NCBI GenBank assembly: GCA_030425685.1
Contig: JAUIAD010000008.1
Coordinates: 62,001 to 126,000, forward strand
DNA from: Gammaproteobacteria bacterium
Lineage (GTDB): Bacteria > Pseudomonadota > Gammaproteobacteria > Coxiellales > Coxiellaceae
DNA: 64,000 nucleotides
Direction of reading: 5' to 3'
Shown here one piece after another: positions 40,039 to 48,100 of this stretch; the first letter of the stretch is position 1; each line of letters starts with the position of its first letter. Below the pieces are notes generated by a model. The model made no database searches and had not been told where the DNA came from. It was given only the letters and a program-made list of their open reading frames with translations. The position numbers and the translations under genes were made by a program.

Positions 40039-42386
40039 CAGGTTCGGACGTTTCTTATGCTTTTCAAGGGATGCCAGATCTGGAAACAGATATGGCTTAT
40101 TTTATTGAAAAAGGCATGAATACCATGCGTTTTCCAATTAAATGGTCTTATATCACTGATAGTATCAGTGCAGATACACCGTCTGCGAGTGGGCAACAAT
40201 ATCTCGATGCGATGCGACATTCTATTGAGGAAATGTTGGCAAACGATGTGACTGTTATTTTAGACCTTCATTCTTATATGCGTTTTGCGCCGGGCACGTA
40301 TGCCGGTAATAGTAATGACATTGCTAGTACGCAAGACATGTATAACATCTGGTCGATTATTTCCAATGATTTAAAAGACCTCGCTAACCAATATCCTGAT
40401 CAGCTGATGTTTGAGTTAGCCAATGAGCCCTATAGTATGCCAACGCAGCAAGTGCTAGACAATCATAATGCAGCGATTCAAGCGGTGCGTGATGCGGGCA
40501 TTGCTAATATGGTTGTACTAGATGGTAATAGTTGGAGTGGTCTACATTCCTGGCATAAAGTGGGCAGTGCCACTGATGGTAAAAGTAATGCCGAGGTATT
40601 TGTGCCTGCTAATATTATTGATCCTGAAAATAATTATTCAATTGCTGTTCACCAATATGTGGACTGGAATGGCAGTGGTACTTCACCGCAAGGACAGGCC
40701 TTAAGTGACTTTATTGAATATGCGCACTTTGATGAGTTTATGGAATGGGTCCATGAGCATGATGTAAAAGTAATGTTGGGTGAATTTGGTAGTGGCGATG
40801 ATCCCAATGCGCTAGCTGATGTTAATTATTTGTTGCAACAGGTTGAAGCGAACCCTTATGTTGAAGGCGAAGGTGGCTTTATTGGCTGGGCTGCATGGGT
40901 AGGCGGTCATACTTGGGCGCAACATAATTTTAATTATATTGGTCCGGATGCCAATGGCAATGATTCTGTGCATATGGATCAAGTGTATGAGAATTTTCTC
41001 GCGCCATTGGGTGAAGAGTTTATTCCTGATTTACCGCCGGAGCAAGATGATCCTCCAGTTGTTGATCCTGATGATCCCGGTGATCTGGGTGATAACGATA
41101 ATTCAGATGATAATAATAATCCGCCACCAGATAATGATGATGGTGAGCCATCCTTGACACCGGTTCATACCGTTGTATGGGATTGGGGTGCGCGAGAGGT
41201 TATTAGCAATTTTGATGTCAATAATGATGCTGTTGATTTGCAAGCTTTCTGGAAATCATATAATGACTTTAGTATTCATGATGATGGAGAGGGAAATTTA
41301 GTTGTTAATTTGTTAGCAGTAGATAATCACTTGCTTGTGCTTGAAAATGTCAGCACAGCTGAGTTTGGTGCTGAGAATATTATAGGTGTTTCTGGGCATT
41401 ATGATGATGCTGTATTGGCGAATCCATTGAAAATATATAGTTATGACTGGAGTTATGGTGCTAGCGACTCTGTGGATGGCTTTGATGTTGATGTTGGCGT
41501 GGTGGACTTAACGGCATTTTCGCGTGGCTATAATGATTTTGCTATTTATGCGAATGATAATGGTGATACTGTTATTGATTTAGCATTTAATAATCAGAGT
41601 GTGACTTTAAATGGCGTTGCTCCTGAAGATTTATCTGCGGATAATTTTCTTGGTGTGACGGGTGGAAGTTTTGCTGATGCGCTAGTGGATGCGCCTGTTG
41701 TTGATGATCCGCAACCAGATCCTGATCCAGACCCTGACCCTGACCCAGACCCAGTGCCTGAACCAGAACCAGATCCAGGCCCTGATCCGGATCCAGTACC
41801 TGATCCAGATCCTGACCCAGCGCCTGATCCAGAACCAGACCCTGATCCAAATCCCGATCCAGTGCCAGATCCTGTTGGTGATACAGGAAATGTTTATCAA
41901 TTCGGCTATAACTGGGGAGGTCGCGATGTTGTTGATGATTTTAATGCACAGGAAAATGATGTTATTGATCTCAGTAATTATTGGACCAGCTATGATAATG
42001 TCAGCATTTATGAAGATGGTGATGGCAATGTGGTTATAGATTTGATCGCCTTAAATAATCGTACGATTACGCTTGAGAATAATGCGTTAGATGCATTTTC
42101 AGCAGAAAATATTGCCGGTGTAACGGGAGATTATGACAGTGCGGTGTCTGATCAGCAAATGAAGCTTTATGATGTTGATTGGAATTATGGTGCTGAAACA
42201 GTAATTGAAGACTTTGATCCCGAGATCGGCGTATTTAATTTAACGAGTTTTAATCGTGGCTATGATGACGTTGATATTTCTAGTAATGGTAATGGGGATG
42301 CGGTCCTTGGCTTGAGTTTTGATAATCAGACGATTACATTGCAAGGTGTAGATGCGGTTGAGGTTACGGAGGAGAATTTTTATTGA
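39969..42386 (+). CDS. GH5 glycoside hydrolase (cellulase-type) with four beta modules and Asp-Pro linker
   Basis: An 805-aa protein. Residues 1-350 are a GH5 (beta/alpha)8 domain: FRGVAISGAEAG, MRFPIKWSYI, ILDLHSYMRF, acid/base Glu in FELANEP (near 152) and nucleophile Glu in VKVMLGEFGSGDD (near 272). After an acidic linker follow two modules of about 85 aa (WDWGAREVISNFDVNNDAVDL; YDWSYGASDSVDGFDVDVGVVDL), a long (D/E)P linker at about 578-640 encoded by CCTGAYCCA-type repeats, and two more modules of the same two types. There is no Sec signal peptide; the acidic repeats and an end in ENFY suggest type I secretion (inference). The stop is TGA, 5 bp before a strong hairpin. Plant or algal beta-glucan is a likely substrate. 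Confidence 0.9.
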   Translation: MSDSKTQTYSGVAFRGVAISGAEAGSDVSYAFQGMPDLETDMAYFIEKGMNTMRFPIKWSYITDSISADTPSASGQQYLDAMRHSIEEMLANDVTVILDLHSYMRFAPGTYAGNSNDIASTQDMYNIWSIISNDLKDLANQYPDQLMFELANEPYSMPTQQVLDNHNAAIQAVRDAGIANMVVLDGNSWSGLHSWHKVGSATDGKSNAEVFVPANIIDPENNYSIAVHQYVDWNGSGTSPQGQALSDFIEYAHFDEFMEWVHEHDVKVMLGEFGSGDDPNALADVNYLLQQVEANPYVEGEGGFIGWAAWVGGHTWAQHNFNYIGPDANGNDSVHMDQVYENFLAPLGEEFIPDLPPEQDDPPVVDPDDPGDLGDNDNSDDNNNPPPDNDDGEPSLTPVHTVVWDWGAREVISNFDVNNDAVDLQAFWKSYNDFSIHDDGEGNLVVNLLAVDNHLLVLENVSTAEFGAENIIGVSGHYDDAVLANPLKIYSYDWSYGASDSVDGFDVDVGVVDLTAFSRGYNDFAIYANDNGDTVIDLAFNNQSVTLNGVAPEDLSADNFLGVTGGSFADALVDAPVVDDPQPDPDPDPDPDPDPVPEPEPDPGPDPDPVPDPDPDPAPDPEPDPDPNPDPVPDPVGDTGNVYQFGYNWGGRDVVDDFNAQENDVIDLSNYWTSYDNVSIYEDGDGNVVIDLIALNNRTITLENNALDAFSAENIAGVTGDYDSAVSDQQMKLYDVDWNYGAETVIEDFDPEIGVFNLTSFNRGYDDVDISSNGNGDAVLGLSFDNQTITLQGVDAVEVTEENFY
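41708..41880 (+). repeat. CCTGAYCCA-type codon repeats encoding a (D/E)P linker
   Basis: Degenerate hexamer repeats that encode PDPDPDP and PEPEPDP runs between the two pairs of beta modules of the GH5 protein. On the reverse strand the same bases give an artefactual open frame. Confidence 0.85.
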
Positions 42387-42391
42387 TATAC

Positions 42392-42419
42392 AGAGGGGCG
42401 CAGAATGCTGCGCCCCTCT
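42392..42419. terminator. Strong bidirectional hairpin between GH5 gene and the pgs-like operon
   Basis: AGAGGGGCGCAG and CTGCGCCCCTCT form a perfect 12-bp stem with a 4-nt loop, followed by TTATTTAATATT. It lies 5 bp after the GH5 stop and 15 bp past the end of the convergent operon, so it can end both. It belongs to the GCAGCATGCTGC palindrome family. Confidence 0.8.
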
Positions 42420-42433
42420 TATTTAATATTGCT

Positions 42434-44884
42434 TTATTGATGCGTGATGCTACGACGTCTAAATTGGTAGTGAGAGTCTCCCATTGGTTTGAAAACAGCA
42501 AGGGAGATAAAGCGTGGAGCTGGGAAATTAGTACTGAGCTCAATAGGGTATTTTCCTGCTGGTATATCCTCTCCTAGGCTAAATGCAAATGGGTGGCCTA
42601 AATCTAGCTGCATACCTCCTTGTAGCGCAATGCTTTGACCGTTTAAATCAGGCGATATAATATATTCGCGTCTTAAGAAAGTCCATGTCGTCCAGGGCAG
42701 GTAGCGTGGTTTTTTTTGGTAAGAAACTTTGATAAATAATTTGGTTGGCGCATTTATTTTAGCTGGTAAGTATATATTACCAGAAACTTTGCTAGTGCCA
42801 GCTTCATCTTTTAATAGAATAATTTTAAAGCCAGATTTATTTATAGGGAATACCATTTGCTTGATGTAATACCATGCTAAAGGTTCTACATAGTTTAGAA
42901 AAACGCGAACTTTATCGTCAGTAGAAATTTTTATAGTATGCTTACCTGATGGGATATCAAAGAGCGATATATAGGCAGGACTTTGATAAATAGTTGCTTC
43001 CTTTCTTTTATCATCTAACAGTATAGACAGTTTGCTGCTTTCTTTTTTTAAGTTGGTAACAATCAGTGTGGGTCTTAAATAATATGTGTCAAGGCGAGAG
43101 GAAAAGTTGAGAGATAATGACTTATTGGTTTTAAGCTCAACATAGGTGGAAGAAGAGCCTTTTCCCCGATGGTTATCTGTTTGTGCAGGGCGAATAATAT
43201 AATACCCGCTGACGTCACCTTGAGGATGTAAACGGTGAACGAAGTAGTAGTCCTTTATAATATGCTCAGGGTATATTGGAGGTTTGCGTTGTATCCAAAG
43301 AACATTTCTTTGTTTTTTTAATTCCAATTTAGCAGCATTGGAGGGGTAAAAGGTAAACCAACCCGTTGCCTTTTCTGAACTGCTGGCTGATGAAAAATAA
43401 TCTTCTGGAATGCGTCTAACGCGAAAATGTTGATAAGGTCGTGAAAAAGCATTGACGTAAAGTTGTCTTTGCCCAGTGATGGTTAAGTAATGGACGGTGT
43501 TGGGAAGCTCGAAAAAATATTTTCGTGCCTGTGAGACATATAATTTCGGGTTCATATAAGAAAAATCAAACTCAGAGATAGTGGGTTCAGAGCTTAGTGT
43601 ATGTCGAAATATTTCATGATGATTTTTATCAAGTAAGTGATAAACAAGTTGTCCTGGTTGTTTTATCGCTTTTATAGTCTCTGCTATTTTCCGTAAATCA
43701 AAACGAAATACAGAAGGTTGTTGTTTAGGGTGTTCTATTTTAAATTCAATACGGCTATTTGGTGTAGCTTGAAACGTTCTAGTATAGGAAGGGTGAATTA
43801 AACGTTTAAATTTACCCTCCTTAACAAGGCTGGCGGTAACAAAAACTTTTTTATCACTTGAACATTCAATAATCCCTGATGGGAATGGTAGTCTTTTGCT
43901 AAAGGGTAGCTTTTTTATATGAATTTTAAATTCTTTTTTCTTAGCAAAAGTTCGCCCAAAATATTTTATGGTAACATGGATATTTTCGTTGGTTTGTTTT
44001 GGTTTGTCGTGGGTTTCATGGCTGAAGAAGCGAAATAAAATGTGGTTTTCTGGGGTGGTGATGGTAAAGACCATCTTGCGATGAGGGCTAATATCTATTC
44101 CCATATTTGATAAGGCAAATTTAATAGGTACTTTAATATCTATTGGCCTATAATTTCTAGTTAAGTAGACTTCTTCAAAATCCTTGCCTGCAATACCTGA
44201 AGGCGCAATAGGGTGCCATTTTTGTGAGACTATATACCTTTTTTCGGCTTCAGTTAGTCGTGCCAATTTGAAAATGCTGTTTTCACCGTATAGTTTTTTC
44301 CATTTTTCCGCAAGCTGTCGCCACTCAATCATGGCGCGGTAGTCTGGAACTTTATCAAGATAGCGTACACGAACCAAAACATATTTTATGATAGCCTGTT
44401 TGCTTTCTAATCTTAAACTTAAATGAGCACCAGCGACATTTTTATTGGCAATATTTAATATTCTCGCCGATAAAGGTTGTAAGTTTGGGGCAGGGTGGTG
44501 GTGCCGCTGACGAGCTATTTTTATCTTGCTGTCTGCGGTGCTTTGGCGCATTTTATAGCTCCGTTTTGCTAGAATTGTTCCTTTAGAGCTTGTTAATATG
44601 TATTTAAATGCATAACGTACGTGAGGTTTTTTGTTTTGTTTTAGTTCTTCGCTGTCTATAATTGGTCGTAGGCTGATGCGAATTGATTTGGTATATTCAG
44701 GGAAGGTAAAATTCAAGCGCTTATTGCTTGTTAATACATAGGCAATATCAGACTTCATTTCCTTCGGTGTTTTTCCTAGTTTTGAAAATTTCTGCACCTG
44801 TGGGTGAAGAAAGTAAAAAAGGCACAGCGCTGTGATTAGGGCAATTGTCGATAAAATAATAAGTTTGGCGCGTAATTTAGTCAC
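42434..44884 (-). CDS. Membrane-anchored beta-rich periplasmic protein of the pgs-like operon, 816 aa
   Basis: No named family. Residues about 8-27 (LIILSTIALITALCLFYFL) are one membrane helix; the rest is predicted periplasmic and made of repeated beta-sandwich-like pieces (FNFTFPEYTKSIRISLRPI-type, VHYLTITGQRQLYVNAF, IPSGKHTIKISTDDKVRVFLNYVEP, IPAGKYPIELSTN). Similar phrases (xxITGPxxLxV, PxGxHxVKI) recur in the 1950-aa protein of the same operon, so the two share a domain type, perhaps for binding the polymer or each other. The GTG start at 44884 overlaps the end of the 115-codon tail frame, indicating translational coupling. Last gene of the operon. Confidence 0.85.
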   Translation of the reverse strand: MTKLRAKLIILSTIALITALCLFYFLHPQVQKFSKLGKTPKEMKSDIAYVLTSNKRLNFTFPEYTKSIRISLRPIIDSEELKQNKKPHVRYAFKYILTSSKGTILAKRSYKMRQSTADSKIKIARQRHHHPAPNLQPLSARILNIANKNVAGAHLSLRLESKQAIIKYVLVRVRYLDKVPDYRAMIEWRQLAEKWKKLYGENSIFKLARLTEAEKRYIVSQKWHPIAPSGIAGKDFEEVYLTRNYRPIDIKVPIKFALSNMGIDISPHRKMVFTITTPENHILFRFFSHETHDKPKQTNENIHVTIKYFGRTFAKKKEFKIHIKKLPFSKRLPFPSGIIECSSDKKVFVTASLVKEGKFKRLIHPSYTRTFQATPNSRIEFKIEHPKQQPSVFRFDLRKIAETIKAIKQPGQLVYHLLDKNHHEIFRHTLSSEPTISEFDFSYMNPKLYVSQARKYFFELPNTVHYLTITGQRQLYVNAFSRPYQHFRVRRIPEDYFSSASSSEKATGWFTFYPSNAAKLELKKQRNVLWIQRKPPIYPEHIIKDYYFVHRLHPQGDVSGYYIIRPAQTDNHRGKGSSSTYVELKTNKSLSLNFSSRLDTYYLRPTLIVTNLKKESSKLSILLDDKRKEATIYQSPAYISLFDIPSGKHTIKISTDDKVRVFLNYVEPLAWYYIKQMVFPINKSGFKIILLKDEAGTSKVSGNIYLPAKINAPTKLFIKVSYQKKPRYLPWTTWTFLRREYIISPDLNGQSIALQGGMQLDLGHPFAFSLGEDIPAGKYPIELSTNFPAPRFISLAVFKPMGDSHYQFRRRSITHQ

Positions 44885-45224
44885 TCTTTGGCCTCATCAG
44901 TAACCAATTGTGTTTATTGAATAAGTATTGTCTAATGACTTTTAATGCTTCTTGCGAGCAGTTTAATGTCAAAGGACGCATGTTACCATGTGATAGGATT
45001 CTAACAATAGCTAGTAATTTCTGATGATTAAAAATAAGTATAAATGTATTGCCGGTATAGTTATCAACAATGGCTTCGTAGTGGTATTGTGACCAATTGT
45101 GGATAATGGTTGAGAGCGTTAATATATTGCGGTTTTTAATATACTGATTGAATTGATTGATAAACCGTGTTGGTAGTGTTTTGTCGCAAGATAGCTGTTT
45201 AGTAGCTGCTAAGTGTACTAGGTA
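44877..45224 (-). pseudogene. 115-codon in-frame continuation of the pgsC-like gene after a TGA stop
   Basis: Directly after the TGA at 45225-45227 the same frame stays open for 115 codons to TAA at 44877-44879. It contains no ATG, GTG or TTG in its first 80 codons, so it cannot be a normal separate gene. The translation looks protein-like (HYEAIVDNYTGNTF, QKLLAIVRILSHGN, EALKVIRQYLF). Its end overlaps the GTG start of the 816-aa gene. The best reading is that the ancestral gene was 1021 codons long and was cut by a nonsense mutation, or that the TGA is read through at some rate. Confidence 0.75.
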
Positions 45225-47942
45225 TCAAGTAAGGTCTGTATTTTTTACGGGAATATTTACGGCGCTTAATTGCCTTTGTATTAATGGGCTTAGGATTTCT
45301 TTGCGATGATGAGATCTTAGCAGCGGTGATAGCCATACTTCTACCAGTTGTGACCGGTTGGATAATCGTAGGTATTTAGCCTGTGCCGGAAGTGTGGTGC
45401 TTAAGCCAGCAGTTTCCAGCCCCCCTCTTGCGACAGTGACAGAATACCCTAGTCCCTTAATTGTTTTTAACAGAATTTGTTCTTCATTTTTAATATCTCC
45501 CTCTTCAGGAATAGCTGAGCGAAAGGATACTACCATATTAGATTTTGGTAAATTTTGTCCTTCTGTTTCTCTAAAGCCACGAATATGGATGGTTAAATAA
45601 TTTTGATGAGTTTCTCGTAATAAGACTTGGTGTACTAAGGTAAATAAAGTTGATAGATTCTGCGTGAGTATGACATCACTTTTACCCTGAAGTTCTGTGT
45701 AAGGGTGTGTATCTGAGACTAATAATGAAAGTGCATCAAGGCCTTGGTAGATTTCGGTGCCGATGTCTAATGTGTTCAGTTCATAGTAAGGCCTGGGAAT
45801 TTCGATAATAAAGGATTTAGGCTTTTGTAGATTAAAAACGTAGGTGCCCCAGTAATGCTTATTTTTTTTATTAAGGTCTTTTTGCAAAATAAGATACTTG
45901 CGATTATGGACTTGATCGTAAAGATAGATGAGCTCATAACCTAGTAGCTCAGCTCTTGTATTAATATGGCTGAAAATTTCTTTATTTTTTGATGTAGGTT
46001 TAAGCAATGCTTTAACTAATGGGTCCACTACATTTAAATCTAGATATAACAGTTCTGCTAATGTAGGGGGAGTATATTCTTGCGTACCAGCAACGGTTGG
46101 CATGTGTTGGCTACGTTGATTAAGATGTTGAGACAATGAGGTATGATTTTTAATTAGGGTTGGTGGTAAGGTTTTATAAACTTTATTGGTTAGTATTTTC
46201 TCGCGCCATTGGTGAGATACAAAAATGGTTTTTTTATTGTTTGTAAATGATAGATTGCTTATGTCTGATGTATTAGTCGAGCTACTTGATTTGGAGAAGC
46301 GTAATATTAATTTTTTAGAATTGCTTAAATTTTTCTCAATCAGTGTAATAGGGGCGTGTGAAATAACATATTGTCTAAAACGAATTGCTTTATTGTTATC
46401 AGTCGGTGCTACTAAATAGTAGCGTGCTTTAATTTGCTTTGTCATTATGCTGCCAAATAAAAACAGCGGTTCGACGGCGCTTTTTTGCGATATTATAACA
46501 GCTGAATTAGAAGGGGTATTGATATTGATAAAATATTGCCCCATAGACTTTGCAGAGTGCCGAGGGGTTAAGGTGACTAGTGATTTATTCACAAGTTGAA
46601 TCTTATAATCAATTTTAACAGCCTGCATTATCGCTTGGTTAAGGTACATAGTGTTATGAGTATTAGCGTATTGGTTCAGTGATTGAAATGCGTTTAGTAA
46701 GTGCCTTGCATCAGATTTAGTGATTAGACTCGGATCCTGGAGGAGTTCATGGTAGACAGTAAATTGTTGTTGCTTAAAGTAGTGTATCCAAGTGCCATCG
46801 ATATGCTCAAGCTTTGGGCTTAGACTTAGCATCTTTATTCCTGCTGCCGTATCAACTTTGCGAGGAATTAATGTTAACGAATAGCCGACCACTGTGCTGG
46901 TGACAATGGCGATAAGCAGTAATTGGACCATGCTACGAAAAATACGTAAGTAAGGATCTTTGTCGTAGATTCTTAGAGCGATTAGTGTTGTTAACATATA
47001 ACCAAAGCCTAGATAGTCAGTCATTTTGAGCATTAATATCTGACCAAATAAATAGCTTGCTAAGATTTTATAAAAAAGCGCGACAGTAAAAAAGATGAGT
47101 ATGCGTTGACTGCCTTCAAAGTAGTTTTGTTTAATTATCTTGATGTAACGAAGAAATTTTACAAATAAGTAAAGAATACCAGCTTCAATCAATGAAACTA
47201 TTATACGCAAAGGATCATGCCATTGCAGTGCTAATAGTGCAGGAATTAAGATACCATTGTATCCCCAGGCATAAAACAAATTATAATATGATGCGACATA
47301 ACCAGTAACAAGCAAGACAATATATGATTTTGGTGTGGCGTCGAGATAAATAGCAATATCAGTGTAGATGTGATTTAAATTACTTAATGAAAAATTTGTA
47401 AAGACCATTAACACATAGCGTACAAATAAAGCAGTAACAACGATATTGATAATAAGTGGTGGGAAACTTCTTTTTAGGCCTGCATTCCAAAAGGAGTTTG
47501 CCAATAGGGCGATAATAACAACGCCAAAAGAATGTAAATTATTTTTATAGTCAAATTGTAAATGCCAGTGATGATTAATAAATTCACCTAATGTGGGATA
47601 GACAGATTTATCAAATACAATTCGAACTAAGATACTGGTTAGCATGATCAGGAAAAAGTAGTCACGTCCAAAAAAACTGTGCCAATATTTTAGCTTTGCC
47701 GCGACTTTTGAAATTATATAGGTAATAAAATACGTGCAGATTGCGTCAAAAATAATCGAGGCTGCTAACCATGGTTTTAATAAAATCAATGGTGCCAAGT
47801 AGCCGGGAGCAACAAGCCCTGATAGAGGCCAGCCAAAGCGCGTATTAAAAAAAATAACGACAAAAGCACCTGCCCAAATACAGACAAAAACAGAGTCGGA
47901 TAGTATCCCTGTTGGGAAAATATGTAATGGAAAAATTGACAT
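45225..47942 (-). CDS. pgsC: PgsC-like membrane protein: two tandem PgsC units plus degenerate hydrolase domain
   Basis: A 905-aa protein (C-terminally cut by TGA). Residues 1-360 hold about ten membrane helices in two PgsC/CapC-like units. Unit 1 has SGLVAPGYLAP (41-51) and FGRDYFFLIMLTSILVRIVFD (91-111), like Bacillus PgsC AGLVVPGYLGL and GRRKFAAMLITGIVLKIAFD. Unit 2 has GYNGILIPALLALQ (227-240) and EGSQRILIFFTVALFYKILA. The soluble part ends (about 660-905) in a domain that aligns with the operon's periplasmic hydrolase, but the metal-type residues are replaced: H117 by R717, H180 by R788, H255 by R859, E257 by S861. PgsC works with PgsB in polyglutamate synthesis. Start ATG at 47942 without a clear Shine-Dalgarno. 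Confidence 0.85.
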   Translation of the reverse strand: MSIFPLHIFPTGILSDSVFVCIWAGAFVVIFFNTRFGWPLSGLVAPGYLAPLILLKPWLAASIIFDAICTYFITYIISKVAAKLKYWHSFFGRDYFFLIMLTSILVRIVFDKSVYPTLGEFINHHWHLQFDYKNNLHSFGVVIIALLANSFWNAGLKRSFPPLIINIVVTALFVRYVLMVFTNFSLSNLNHIYTDIAIYLDATPKSYIVLLVTGYVASYYNLFYAWGYNGILIPALLALQWHDPLRIIVSLIEAGILYLFVKFLRYIKIIKQNYFEGSQRILIFFTVALFYKILASYLFGQILMLKMTDYLGFGYMLTTLIALRIYDKDPYLRIFRSMVQLLLIAIVTSTVVGYSLTLIPRKVDTAAGIKMLSLSPKLEHIDGTWIHYFKQQQFTVYHELLQDPSLITKSDARHLLNAFQSLNQYANTHNTMYLNQAIMQAVKIDYKIQLVNKSLVTLTPRHSAKSMGQYFININTPSNSAVIISQKSAVEPLFLFGSIMTKQIKARYYLVAPTDNNKAIRFRQYVISHAPITLIEKNLSNSKKLILRFSKSSSSTNTSDISNLSFTNNKKTIFVSHQWREKILTNKVYKTLPPTLIKNHTSLSQHLNQRSQHMPTVAGTQEYTPPTLAELLYLDLNVVDPLVKALLKPTSKNKEIFSHINTRAELLGYELIYLYDQVHNRKYLILQKDLNKKNKHYWGTYVFNLQKPKSFIIEIPRPYYELNTLDIGTEIYQGLDALSLLVSDTHPYTELQGKSDVILTQNLSTLFTLVHQVLLRETHQNYLTIHIRGFRETEGQNLPKSNMVVSFRSAIPEEGDIKNEEQILLKTIKGLGYSVTVARGGLETAGLSTTLPAQAKYLRLSNRSQLVEVWLSPLLRSHHRKEILSPLIQRQLSAVNIPVKNTDLT

Positions 47943-48100
47943 ATATTATTCAATTTAAAATTATGGCTTATGTTATTATATTGGATTTACAGTAATTAAG
48001 AATGTTTTTTTGTCAAATTTTTAAAGTAATTAACTTTATTGCAGCCAATAAGGTGCAGATGAACTCAATGTTTGTAAAGAGTAGCAAAGGTAGTAACGAT

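Noticed and set aside
41587-41900. Reverse-strand frames rich in Asp/Leu/Gln or Trp/Ile/Arg
   Set aside because: Artefacts of the CCTGAYCCA repeats that encode the Asp-Pro linker of the GH5 protein.
45225-45227. Reassignment of TGA to an amino acid in this genome
   Set aside because: TGA ends minD, doxX and the GH5 gene at expected places, so the code is standard; a local nonsense mutation or readthrough is the simpler explanation.
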